A stretch of DNA of 8,232 nt from positions 1,688 to 9,919 of the forward strand of contig DCFS01000340.1 of assembly GCA_002319875.1 (NCBI GenBank). Reading direction: 5' to 3'. Position numbers and translations under genes: made by a program. Origin of the DNA: Treponema sp. UBA1798. Lineage in GTDB: Bacteria > Spirochaetota > Spirochaetia > Treponematales > Treponemataceae. Below are positions 1-5,593 of this stretch, one piece after another. Every line of letters starts with the position of its first letter. Position 1 is the first letter of the stretch. A model generated the notes under the pieces. That model did not search any database and had not been told where the DNA came from. It saw only the letters and a program-made list of their open reading frames with translations.

Positions 1-794
1 TGGAAATAAATTTTGTACTGTATACCCTGTGATCCGCAATATCCGCTGAGTTTCCGCGCAAGTGCGTTCCAATAATAATTGTCCCTTTCAAGATAAATCC
101 GGCGGTAATATTCCGTATATTGCGGATACTGAGAGCGTATGTATTCCAGTATGACAGGTCTGTACGAACCGCGGAGCTTGAGGTTTTCAAACCAGTATTC
201 ATCAATAAAGCCGTGCGAACATTCGATTATTTGCCTGCAGTCGGTAATATACGGAAAAATGGGAGACATAAACAGGACCGTATGTAAACCGCAGTCATGA
301 AGTTTTTCAAGTGCATACAGGCGGTCTGCAATCGGAGAAGCGCAATCCATATCCTGCCGGAATTTTTCATCAAGCGTGTTCACAGACATTGCGACAGTAA
401 GATGTCTGAACTGACCAAGTATATCGGTATCCCGGAGAATAAGGTCTGATTTTGTTGATATACTGATATACGCATCCGTATTTACCAATTGCTCAAGTAT
501 GTCCCGCGTACACCGGTATTTTTCTTCATATTTATTATAACAGTCAGTAACGGAAGAAAGAAACACCGTTTTTTCGCTAAGTTTTTTTACATCGATTTTC
601 TTTTCACACCGCTTGATATCGACGAAAGCTCCCCACTCTTCCGTATGCCCTGTATACCGCCTCATAAAATCTGCATAGCAGTATCTGCATCCGTGAGGAC
701 AGCCGACATAAGGATTGATTACGTAATCAATCCCCGGTAATCCCGATACGGAAAGCAGATCCTTTACTGCAATTTCTTTTTCTACAACGTTCAT
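1..794 (-). CDS. Radical SAM protein, spore-photoproduct-lyase (SplB) family, 3' end outside window
   Basis: Radical SAM enzyme of the SPL/Rv2578c-like group (COG1533 type). Reading down from an ATG at 794-792, the frame stays open to the window edge: about 264 residues, with the C-terminus missing. The iron-sulfur motif is at residues 32-39 (CPHGCRYC) inside the context INPYVGCPHGCRYCYADF, the signature of this group, in which three cysteines hold a 4Fe-4S cluster that cleaves S-adenosylmethionine. Later segments (AYISISTKSDLILRDTDIL, LTVAMSVNTLD, HDCGLHTVLFMSPIFPYITD) fit the strands of the partial TIM barrel. Known family members include spore photoproduct lyase, but most are uncharacterised, so repair of DNA photodamage is not proven here. 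The start lies 7 bases after the stop of the upstream GNAT gene and has no clear Shine-Dalgarno, suggesting translational coupling in a two-gene operon. Family members are about 280-300 residues, so little should be missing. Confidence 0.9.
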   Translation of the reverse strand, partial: MNVVEKEIAVKDLLSVSGLPGIDYVINPYVGCPHGCRYCYADFMRRYTGHTEEWGAFVDIKRCEKKIDVKKLSEKTVFLSSVTDCYNKYEEKYRCTRDILEQLVNTDAYISISTKSDLILRDTDILGQFRHLTVAMSVNTLDEKFRQDMDCASPIADRLYALEKLHDCGLHTVLFMSPIFPYITDCRQIIECSHGFIDEYWFENLKLRGSYRPVILEYIRSQYPQYTEYYRRIYLERDNYYWNALARKLSGYCGSQGIQYKIYF

Positions 795-801
795 TTTACT
801 T

Positions 802-1242
802 TTATGTATCGATACGTACCAGTTCACAGAGAGCTTTATTCCGGTAGATCAGATCCTGACGGGACGTAAATCCCTTACTTTCCCAGAATATATTCCCGTT
901 TTCATTGTGGGTAAAAGCGACCAGCTGAACTTTTGTAATACCTTCCTTCTTCAGAGCCTCCAGCGCGGCGTCTACCAGCGCAGAGCCTATTCCCTTATGC
1001 TGTTCAGCTTTCACAACAACTGTATGATGGATCATACCACGTCTTCCGTCATGCCCGCACATAATGGCACCGATAATTGCTCCATTTTGTTCCGCCACAA
1101 AACTGGTATCCGGATTGCGGGTCAGATATCTTGAGATACCTTCGCGAGAATCATCAATATCGTTAAGCCCCATACCCGGTGTTGTTGTCCACAGCCGGTA
1201 CAGGGCATCGTAGTCGCTGATTGTCATCGGACGTATATTCAT
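802..1242 (-). CDS. GNAT family N-acetyltransferase
   Basis: Protein of 146 residues with a single GNAT fold, transferring acetyl from acetyl-CoA to an unknown amine. The acetyl-CoA pyrophosphate-binding loop is QHKGIG at residues 81-86 (the R/Q-x-x-G-x-G/A motif), preceded by strand 4 (IHHTVVVKAE) and followed by helix 3 and the C-terminal NENGNIFWESKGF segment (about 113-125) typical of motif B. An N-terminal stretch rich in small and acidic residues (TPGMGLNDIDDSREGI) is characteristic of a common anaerobe subfamily of unknown substrate. The start at 1242 is preferred over an in-frame ATG at 1281 because AGGAG lies 9 bases upstream (1252-1256) and the protein then begins with the usual MNIRPMT. 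It is the first gene of a minus-strand pair with the radical SAM gene. A second, unrelated GNAT domain occurs at the other end of the window. Confidence 0.92.
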   Translation of the reverse strand: MNIRPMTISDYDALYRLWTTTPGMGLNDIDDSREGISRYLTRNPDTSFVAEQNGAIIGAIMCGHDGRRGMIHHTVVVKAEQHKGIGSALVDAALEALKKEGITKVQLVAFTHNENGNIFWESKGFTSRQDLIYRNKALCELVRIDT

Positions 1243-1375
1243 AGTTTTATTCTCCTGTTTATACTTGTCTAACGGTATCATGTCTTATCTGGAAAAACAA
1301 GCGGATAACACGGCTCAAGTTCCATGTAGTAAACCATACATAAATGCAGTTTTTTCTTTATCTGCTTCAATTGCC

Positions 1376-1406
1376 CCTTCCGGTATCATAGAGAGGTACC
1401 GGAAGG
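1376..1406. repeat. Perfect 10-bp inverted repeat, possible operator
   Basis: CCTTCCGGTA (1376-1385) and TACCGGAAGG (1397-1406) are exact reverse complements around an 11-base spacer; a T-G wobble and a C-G pair could lengthen the stem by two. It lies 20 bases upstream of the -35 box of the RpiR promoter and within the region that should lead the GNAT gene on the other strand. Neither strand has a T-run after it, so it is not a rho-independent terminator. An operator for the divergent pair is the simplest reading; an RNA hairpin in the GNAT leader is the alternative. Confidence 0.5.
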
Positions 1407-1426
1407 AACTGGTATGGTTCACAAAC

Positions 1427-1455
1427 TTGACAACCGTCCGGACAACAGAAATAAT
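1427..1455 (+). promoter_or_regulatory. Near-consensus sigma70 promoter of the RpiR gene
   Basis: TTGACA at 1427-1432 is a perfect -35 box, then exactly 17 bases, then AATAAT at 1450-1455, which matches the -10 consensus at five of six positions. Transcription should begin near 1462, giving a leader of about 40 bases before the RpiR start. Confidence 0.7.
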
Positions 1456-1502
1456 AAGGCAACGCTGATTTTATCATGCATTTTTAAACAGTGAAACCGG
1501 AG

Positions 1503-2246
1503 ATGGAACGAAAGGTGTTTTCATACGACATGATCAGAACGATGAACGAAACGGAACTTGGTATCTATAAATATATCATCGCAAATATCGACAAGATTCC
1601 GTTCATGACAATCCGGGAACTGGCGGATGCAGTACAGGTATCCACGTCAACCATTCTTCGCTTCTGTACGACTGCCGGTTTTGAAAAATATGCGGCATTT
1701 AAGAAAGCCGTACAGTCAGAAAAGGACCGGCTCCAGGACACCCCGCCCCGCAACGATCTGAAGGAAATCCTCCGGTATATCAGCGGAACAAACACCGGTG
1801 CGTTTGAAGCGCACATCGAACGTGCAGCCGCACTCATCAGGCAGGCCGGCACAGTCGTTTTTGTCGGCCAGGGGTCTTCCGGGACACTTGCAAAATATGG
1901 TGCGCGATATTTTACGAACCTCGGAAAATTTGCAGTCGGACTCGAAGATACGTTCTACCCTGTGGGAAACAATTTTCCGCACGGTGGTGCGCTCGTCGTC
2001 CTGTCAGAAAGCGGTGAAACGCAGAATGTCAACAACTTTGCCATTCATTTTCAGAAAAAAAATTTCAGCATACTAAGCATTACCAACCGGCCGGATTCTA
2101 CACTGGCAAAACTGTCGGACTGGAATATTTCATATATGATGGAACACGAGCGGATCAACGGCGGATACAATGCAACCACTCAGGTACCGGTTTTATTCAT
2201 CATGGAAGCCATTGCCCGCCGTATTGATGAAAAAAACACCCTGTGA
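1503..2246 (+). CDS. MurR/RpiR family transcriptional regulator (HTH plus SIS domain)
   Basis: Protein of 247 residues from the ATG at 1503. An N-terminal HTH_6 domain covers about residues 8-75, with the helix-turn-helix at about 36-58 (TIRELADAVQVSTSTILRFCTTAGF), the classic RpiR signature. A C-terminal SIS domain (about 115-240) contains VVFVGQGSSG at 118-127 and LSESGET at 167-173, whose serines and glutamate bind the phosphate of a sugar phosphate in this family. Family knowledge predicts control of sugar or amino-sugar catabolic genes in response to a phosphosugar. The start is uncertain: the frame opens with GTG at 1491, ATG follows at 1503, and GTG at 1515 would give a start like many homologues. 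GGAG at 1499-1502 touches the ATG at 1503 and lies 12 bases before the GTG at 1515. An O-acetyltransferase and a HAD gene follow on the same strand and are the likely co-regulated genes. Signal specificity cannot be read from sequence. Confidence 0.92.
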   Translation: MERKVFSYDMIRTMNETELGIYKYIIANIDKIPFMTIRELADAVQVSTSTILRFCTTAGFEKYAAFKKAVQSEKDRLQDTPPRNDLKEILRYISGTNTGAFEAHIERAAALIRQAGTVVFVGQGSSGTLAKYGARYFTNLGKFAVGLEDTFYPVGNNFPHGGALVVLSESGETQNVNNFAIHFQKKNFSILSITNRPDSTLAKLSDWNISYMMEHERINGGYNATTQVPVLFIMEAIARRIDEKNTL

Positions 2247-2270
2247 CTTTTTTTGTAACAGCGCCCCGTA

Positions 2271-2276
2271 TATAAT
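2271..2276 (+). promoter_or_regulatory. TATAAT -10 box nine bases before the acetyltransferase ATG
   Basis: A perfect TATAAT sits in the 39-base gap after the RpiR stop, with a T-rich region but no good -35 box upstream. Transcription would start about seven bases later, near 2283, leaving a leader of only 0-3 bases before the ATG at 2286. That would make the transcript leaderless. The same spacing (TATAAT, nine bases, ATG) recurs at the DeoR gene. Read-through from the RpiR promoter probably also serves this gene. Confidence 0.5.
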
Positions 2277-2285
2277 GACAGCATT

Positions 2286-2885
2286 ATGACAGAACTGGAA
2301 AAATGTATGGCAGGAGAACTTTATGACTGCCACAATCCCGTATTTCTCGAATTCAAGAAAACAGCCCGTGAACTGCTTGCCCATTACAATACGCTCGCCT
2401 ACGACCGGCAAGCTGAAAAAAGAACCATACTTGAACAGTTGTTTGCTTCGATCGGAACAAATGTGTCAGTCGGACTTCCGTTCATCTGTGACTACGGACG
2501 AAATATCCGGATCGGCAGTAATGTCTCTATCAACATGAACTGTACGTTTATCGACTGTAATACGATTACCATCGGCGACAATGTGCTGATCGCATCCAAC
2601 GTACAGATCTATACGGCAGCACACCCGGTCGAATATGCAGAGCGGATGAAAGCGGACTGGAATCCGGCAGACGGGCAGTATTTCTGTAATACATTTGCAA
2701 AACCCGTAACGGTCGGCAGCGGATGCTGGCTTGGCGGAGGCGTCATCGTACTGCCGGGAGTCAGCATAGGAGAACGTACCGTTATCGGCGCCGGAAGTGT
2801 TGTAACGAAGAACATTCCCTGTGACTGCGTAGCTGTCGGAAATCCCTGCCGTGTTATCAGAAAAATAAACGGAAACGCATTATGA
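2286..2885 (+). CDS. Sugar O-acetyltransferase, maltose/galactoside acetyltransferase family
   Basis: Trimeric left-handed beta-helix acetyltransferase of 199 residues, close to the usual 185-205. The N-terminal Mac domain (1-55, MTELEKCMAGELYD onwards) is typical of Maa/LacA. Hexapeptide repeats run from about 57 to 190 (IGTNVSVGLPFICDYGRNIRIGSNVSI, then VTVGSGCWLGGGVIVLPGVSIG). The catalytic histidine is His113 in AAHP, and the loop after it (ADGQYFCNTFAKPVTVG) is the usual substrate loop. The enzyme acetylates a hydroxyl of a sugar with acetyl-CoA in the cytoplasm; the natural sugar is often unknown and is not predictable here. The ATG at 2286 is fixed by the conserved MTE..MAGELYD beginning, although there is no Shine-Dalgarno before it. 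The stop overlaps the next gene's start (ATGA at 2882-2885), so the two are translationally coupled. Confidence 0.95.
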   Translation: MTELEKCMAGELYDCHNPVFLEFKKTARELLAHYNTLAYDRQAEKRTILEQLFASIGTNVSVGLPFICDYGRNIRIGSNVSINMNCTFIDCNTITIGDNVLIASNVQIYTAAHPVEYAERMKADWNPADGQYFCNTFAKPVTVGSGCWLGGGVIVLPGVSIGERTVIGAGSVVTKNIPCDCVAVGNPCRVIRKINGNAL

Positions 2886-3583
2886 TAAAAATGATTGCAT
2901 TCGATTTTGACGGTACGATCGGCGACACGATGGAGATGTGCGTCGACATATTCAAACAGACACTTGCGGCCTGTACCGGGCATCCCGTAAGTTACGAAGA
3001 AATTGCGAAGACATTCGGACTGAACGAACAGGGCATGCTGCAGCGGCTTGCCGGCGGCAAATGGGAACAGGCATATGAGGATCTGCTCATCCGTTACAGA
3101 CAAAACCTGCCGCGCTGCAGCAGTCCTTTTCCCGGCATACCGGAACTGCTTGAAGAGTTGAAAAACAGACATATTCAAACCGCACTTATCACCGGAAAAG
3201 GAAAGGAAACCTGCGGCATAACGCTCGAACAATATCATATGACTCACGCATTCTGCGCCATAGAAACAGGACGGAACGACAAAGCGGAAAAAGACACCGC
3301 TATGGAACGCCTTATGACGGTATATAACCTGCCGTGCAGAGATTTCATCTATGTCGGAGATACACCGTCAGATGCCGAAGCCGCACACCGGGCAGGAGTC
3401 ACCTGCCTCTCGGCAGCGTACGGCAGCACGGCTGATATTGCAGGCCTTGAAAAAGCAAATCCCGGCAATGTGTTCAGGACGGTACAGGCACTGCGGAACG
3501 CCATTATGAATTTACATGTTTCCGGTATTCCTCAGGAGAAATCATCGGTGCATCAAGGACAGCCTGCGTTCCGGCAGATATAA
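2882..3583 (+). CDS. HAD-superfamily hydrolase (phosphatase, phosphoglycolate-phosphatase-like)
   Basis: Protein of 233 residues with all HAD motifs. Motif I is DFDGT (nucleophile Asp8, acid/base Asp10), the cap follows at about 15-80, motif II is LITGK (Thr104), a motif III lysine is in NDKAEKD (Lys134 or Lys137), and motif IV is GDTPSDAEAA (Asp160, Asp164). This is subfamily I with a helical cap, usually a magnesium-dependent phosphatase or beta-phosphoglucomutase-like enzyme acting on small phosphate esters. Its position after a sugar acetyltransferase and an RpiR regulator suggests a sugar-phosphate substrate (inference). It overlaps the acetyltransferase stop by four bases. The last 25 or so residues (from about 211) extend past the normal HAD end and are encoded by DNA antisense to the 3' end of the flavodoxin gene. 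They look like a recent extension after loss of an earlier stop. Confidence 0.93.
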   Translation: MIKMIAFDFDGTIGDTMEMCVDIFKQTLAACTGHPVSYEEIAKTFGLNEQGMLQRLAGGKWEQAYEDLLIRYRQNLPRCSSPFPGIPELLEELKNRHIQTALITGKGKETCGITLEQYHMTHAFCAIETGRNDKAEKDTAMERLMTVYNLPCRDFIYVGDTPSDAEAAHRAGVTCLSAAYGSTADIAGLEKANPGNVFRTVQALRNAIMNLHVSGIPQEKSSVHQGQPAFRQI

Positions 3584-4172
3584 CTCCTTTCTCACGGAAC
3601 TCCGCACCTGCTTTTTCAGCAAAAGCAAGGTACGGAGTCGTAACCGGTACCGCTTCCGGAACGGAAAGCAGAGGAGCTTCGGTACAAAGAATCATCGGAA
3701 TACCGGATCCGAACATACGACGGAACTGGAAAACCAGTGCATCATAGTTTCCTTTCCGGTCTGGAAATCCGCAACCGGAGACAAGTATCTGCTGCGGGAA
3801 CCTTTCGCTTCTGCCGGAATGATACGTATTGCCGTCTTTGTTGGTATACTGGACCGGCGACGAAAGCGGCAGCAGCCTGTCCAGCAGAGCCTTACAGTTT
3901 GCAGGAACGCTGTAACAGTACAGCGGTGTCGACCAGATCACCAGATCAGCATTCATAATTTTTGCCAGCAATTCAGCGGTACCGTCTTCCTGTATACATA
4001 CTCCCGGAGTCTTATACCAGCACGAATAACAGCCCAGGCATGGCTTTATGCTGGCTTTTAGTGTATCGATTATTTCCGCATTTTCTTTCAGCCCCCTGAG
4101 AAATGCACGCGTCAGTTTGAGCGTATCGCTCCGCACCCCTTTGGGAGAACCGTTTATTACAAGTATGTTCAT
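3504..4172 (-). CDS. Flavodoxin-fold NAD(P)H-dependent FMN oxidoreductase
   Basis: Protein of 222 residues of the multimeric-flavodoxin/NADPH-dependent FMN reductase family. It begins MNILVINGSPKGVRSDTLKL: the GSPKG-x-S/T loop (8-16) binds the FMN phosphate. A cysteine cluster CLGCYSCW at 45-52 with Cys59 in the following PGVC is the conserved CxxCxxC...C feature of a subgroup whose role may be redox or metal-related. STPLYCYSVPANCKALLDRL (81-100) is the second flavin-contact region. Soluble, cytoplasmic; electron acceptor unknown. The frame stays open upstream to an ATG at 4295, but the family start is the ATG at 4172; no good Shine-Dalgarno precedes it. The leader carries a large hairpin and a consensus promoter. 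The 3' end overlaps the convergent HAD gene by 80 bases. A decayed relative of the 5' end of this gene lies near 7952-8011. Confidence 0.9.
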   Translation of the reverse strand: MNILVINGSPKGVRSDTLKLTRAFLRGLKENAEIIDTLKASIKPCLGCYSCWYKTPGVCIQEDGTAELLAKIMNADLVIWSTPLYCYSVPANCKALLDRLLPLSSPVQYTNKDGNTYHSGRSERFPQQILVSGCGFPDRKGNYDALVFQFRRMFGSGIPMILCTEAPLLSVPEAVPVTTPYLAFAEKAGAEFREKGVISAGTQAVLDAPMISPEEYRKHVNS

Positions 4173-4243
4173 GATACTGTCAATCTTACCATTGCCAGTA
4201 CTACAAAACAACAAACGCTCCGTGGAGTAGCAGTACAGAGACG

Positions 4244-4288
4244 AATAATCAACAACCCCGCTGCTTGCGGGGTTGTTGATTATTTTTA
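4244..4288 (+). terminator. 18-bp perfect hairpin with T-tract, plus-strand terminator
   Basis: AATAATCAACAACCCCGC (4244-4261) and its exact reverse complement (4267-4284) enclose the loop TGCTT, and on the plus strand the stem runs into a T-tract (TTTTT at 4283-4287). This is a strong rho-independent terminator for plus-strand transcription, with a GC-rich core GCGGGG/CCCCGC. On the minus strand the stem is followed by CGTCTC, so it should not stop the flavodoxin transcript, in whose leader it lies. The only plus-strand genes it can serve are RpiR, acetyltransferase and HAD, ending 660 bases upstream; it also shields the hexuloisomerase promoter. Confidence 0.85.
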
Positions 4289-4321
4289 CAAGCAATTCGT
4301 AACTTTCTGCCTGTTGTTAAT

Positions 4322-4350
4322 ATTAAAACATCAAAATGGGAATATGTCAA
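4322..4350 (-). promoter_or_regulatory. Promoter of the flavodoxin gene (minus strand)
   Basis: On the minus strand TTGACA (4350-4345) is followed after 17 bases by TTTAAT (4327-4322), five of six matches to the -10 consensus. Transcription should begin near 4315, giving a leader of about 143 bases that contains the large hairpin. Confidence 0.7.
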
Positions 4351-4396
4351 GAAAAATGTTTATAATATTTTCATAAAACTATTTTACTTGACATAT
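4342..4396. repeat. Inverted repeat joining two divergent -35 boxes
   Basis: ATATGTCAAG (4342-4351) and CTTGACATAT (4387-4396) are perfect 10-base inverted copies separated by 35 AT-rich bases. Each arm contains the TTGACA of one divergent promoter, so the flavodoxin and hexuloisomerase promoters are mirror images back to back. The spacer holds A- and T-tracts that could act as UP elements for both. Confidence 0.65.
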
Positions 4397-4416
4397 ATGA
4401 TAATATTTGTAACAAT
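4388..4416 (+). promoter_or_regulatory. Promoter of the hexuloisomerase/VOC operon
   Basis: TTGACA (4388-4393), 17 bases, then AACAAT (4411-4416), preceded by TGT at 4408-4410, giving an extended -10. Transcription should begin near 4423, leaving a leader of about 29 bases with GGAG at 4440-4443. Confidence 0.65.
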
Positions 4417-4451
4417 AATGATAAATTTTTAACACACTTGGAGCCTATACG

Positions 4452-5000
4452 ATGGATATATTGCAATGCGGATCTTCTATATTAAAAGAAATATCTGGCA
4501 GTTTCAGTCAGATAGATGTGTCTGAAACAAAAAAACTGATCGAACGGATCAAATTAGCCCGTCGCGTTTTCTTCGTCGGAGCAGGAAGGTCAAAAGTGAT
4601 GCTGGCAGCATTCTGCATGCGGCTGAATCAGCTCGGCATTGAATCATATATAGCAGGAAACATTCCCTGTCCCCCTGCGGGGAAAGGTGATCTTGTCATT
4701 GCGGCTTCCGGTTCCTGCGAAACGCCTTCAATAATGGCAATACTGAAAAGACTTAAAAAACTTGATATCGATATTTTTTTATTTACAGCAAGCCCTGATA
4801 CGGCTATACATGCTGTTGCCGATACAATCATGAGAATACAGGCTCCGTATACGCTCAGCGGTAATGAAGGAACCAGCAGACAGCTGATGAGAACTCTGTT
4901 CGAACAAACTGTCTTTATCATTGGGGAAACAATTGTCGAAGAACTGAGTGCCGATACTCCTGTTGAAGAAATCGTCACCAAGCATACAAATCTGGAATAA
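4452..5000 (+). CDS. hxlB: 6-phospho-3-hexuloisomerase-like SIS-domain protein
   Basis: Single-domain SIS protein of 182 residues, the length of 6-phospho-3-hexuloisomerase, which converts hexulose 6-phosphate to fructose 6-phosphate in the ribulose monophosphate pathway. Visible features are RRVFFVGAGRS (37-47) followed by AFCMRLNQLG (53-62), SGSCET (86-91), FTASPDT (111-117) and LFEQ (149-152), in the order seen in HxlB, where the SGSGET serines hold the phosphate and the LFEQ glutamate is near the active site. The loop here has Cys89 in place of the usual glycine. GGAG at 4440-4443 is eight bases before the ATG. No hexulose-6-phosphate synthase (HxlA) is in the window; the partner is a VOC protein nine bases downstream. 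The fold assignment is firm, but substrate identity is uncertain: another ketose or aldose phosphate is possible. Confidence 0.85.
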   Translation: MDILQCGSSILKEISGSFSQIDVSETKKLIERIKLARRVFFVGAGRSKVMLAAFCMRLNQLGIESYIAGNIPCPPAGKGDLVIAASGSCETPSIMAILKRLKKLDIDIFLFTASPDTAIHAVADTIMRIQAPYTLSGNEGTSRQLMRTLFEQTVFIIGETIVEELSADTPVEEIVTKHTNLE

Positions 5001-5009
5001 GGAGAAACT

Positions 5010-5507
5010 ATGAAAACAACATTTTTGGATCTGTCAATCGGTCAAATCGGGTATGTGGTGAAAGACGTCGATTCTATCATCAGAGACTATTACGAAAAAT
5101 TCGGAATCGGAGACTGGAAAATTTACACATATGGAGCTCCGCTGCTGAAATTCATGAATTATCACGGAAAACCGATCCAGTATAAAGCGAGAATCGCACT
5201 CAGCTATTTCGGTAAAACCAGAATCGAACTGATACAGAATATAGAAGGACAGACTATCTATACCGATTTCATCGAAAAACACGGGTATGGGGTTCAGCAT
5301 CTGGGCATCTATGTTCAGGATATAAAAAAAACTCTCAAGGAAGCGGAGGATGCCGGTTTTTCCGTCGTCATGGGAGGAGGAGGCTTCGGACTGGATGACG
5401 ATGGACATTTCGCCTATCTTGATACGGAGAGTGTCTACGGTATTACCTATGAATTAATCCAGAGACCGCTGAGACGGCATGAACCGGAAGCCGTTTATCC
5501 GGAATAA
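5010..5507 (+). CDS. VOC (glyoxalase/epimerase-like) metalloprotein
   Basis: Protein of 165 residues made of two beta-alpha-beta-beta-beta modules (about 8-77 and 93-152), the size of methylmalonyl-CoA epimerase and related Glyoxalase_4 proteins. Probable metal ligands by position are Gln12 (GQIGYVV), Glu73 (RIELIQ), His97 (VQHLGIYV) and Glu148 (YELIQ). In methylmalonyl-CoA epimerase the first position is usually histidine and the second glutamine, so the ligand set differs. VOC enzymes use a divalent metal to stabilise an enolate during isomerisation, epimerisation or glutathione/thiol chemistry. GGAG stands five bases before the ATG (5001-5004), and the gene follows the hexuloisomerase after nine bases, so the two are co-transcribed and probably act on linked substrates (inference). 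There is no acyl-CoA gene nearby to support an epimerase of methylmalonyl-CoA. Exact reaction unknown. Confidence 0.85.
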   Translation: MKTTFLDLSIGQIGYVVKDVDSIIRDYYEKFGIGDWKIYTYGAPLLKFMNYHGKPIQYKARIALSYFGKTRIELIQNIEGQTIYTDFIEKHGYGVQHLGIYVQDIKKTLKEAEDAGFSVVMGGGGFGLDDDGHFAYLDTESVYGITYELIQRPLRRHEPEAVYPE

Positions 5508-5575
5508 CAGACACCCCTTCTCTGTTCCCGCAACTGTCATTAAGGTAAAAGAATATACAAGTAACGGAGAAAATA

Positions 5576-5591
5576 TGTTATAATTATAACA
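5576..5591 (+). promoter_or_regulatory. Extended -10 promoter inside a 16-bp perfect palindrome
   Basis: TGTTATAATTATAACA is self-complementary over all 16 bases. It contains TGT-TATAAT, a perfect extended -10 box (5576-5584), and ends on the predicted start site near 5591. No good -35 box is present, as usual for extended -10 promoters. A dimeric repressor bound here would block the promoter; the DeoR protein encoded three bases later is the obvious candidate for autoregulation, though the palindrome is also somewhat like AT-rich PerR/Fur boxes. Confidence 0.6.
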
Positions 5592-5593
5592 AT

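Noticed and set aside
1265..1468. 67-codon plus-strand frame in the gap before the RpiR gene
   Set aside because: It has no ribosome site, no recognisable family features, and it covers the inverted repeat and the RpiR promoter, so it is most likely non-coding.
2230..2254. A-tract, CAC/GTG mini-stem and T7 at the RpiR stop as a terminator
   Set aside because: Only three GC-containing pairs and a bulge; too weak to claim, and the following genes are most easily read as part of the same unit.
2609..3247. 212-codon minus-strand frame across the acetyltransferase and HAD genes
   Set aside because: It is wholly antisense to two genes with complete family motifs, and its translation has low-complexity, cysteine- and phenylalanine-rich composition typical of a shadow frame.
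3516..4061. 181-codon plus-strand frame antisense to the flavodoxin gene
   Set aside because: The minus strand encodes a complete flavodoxin-family protein; the plus frame is arginine- and serine-rich with no motif or ribosome site.
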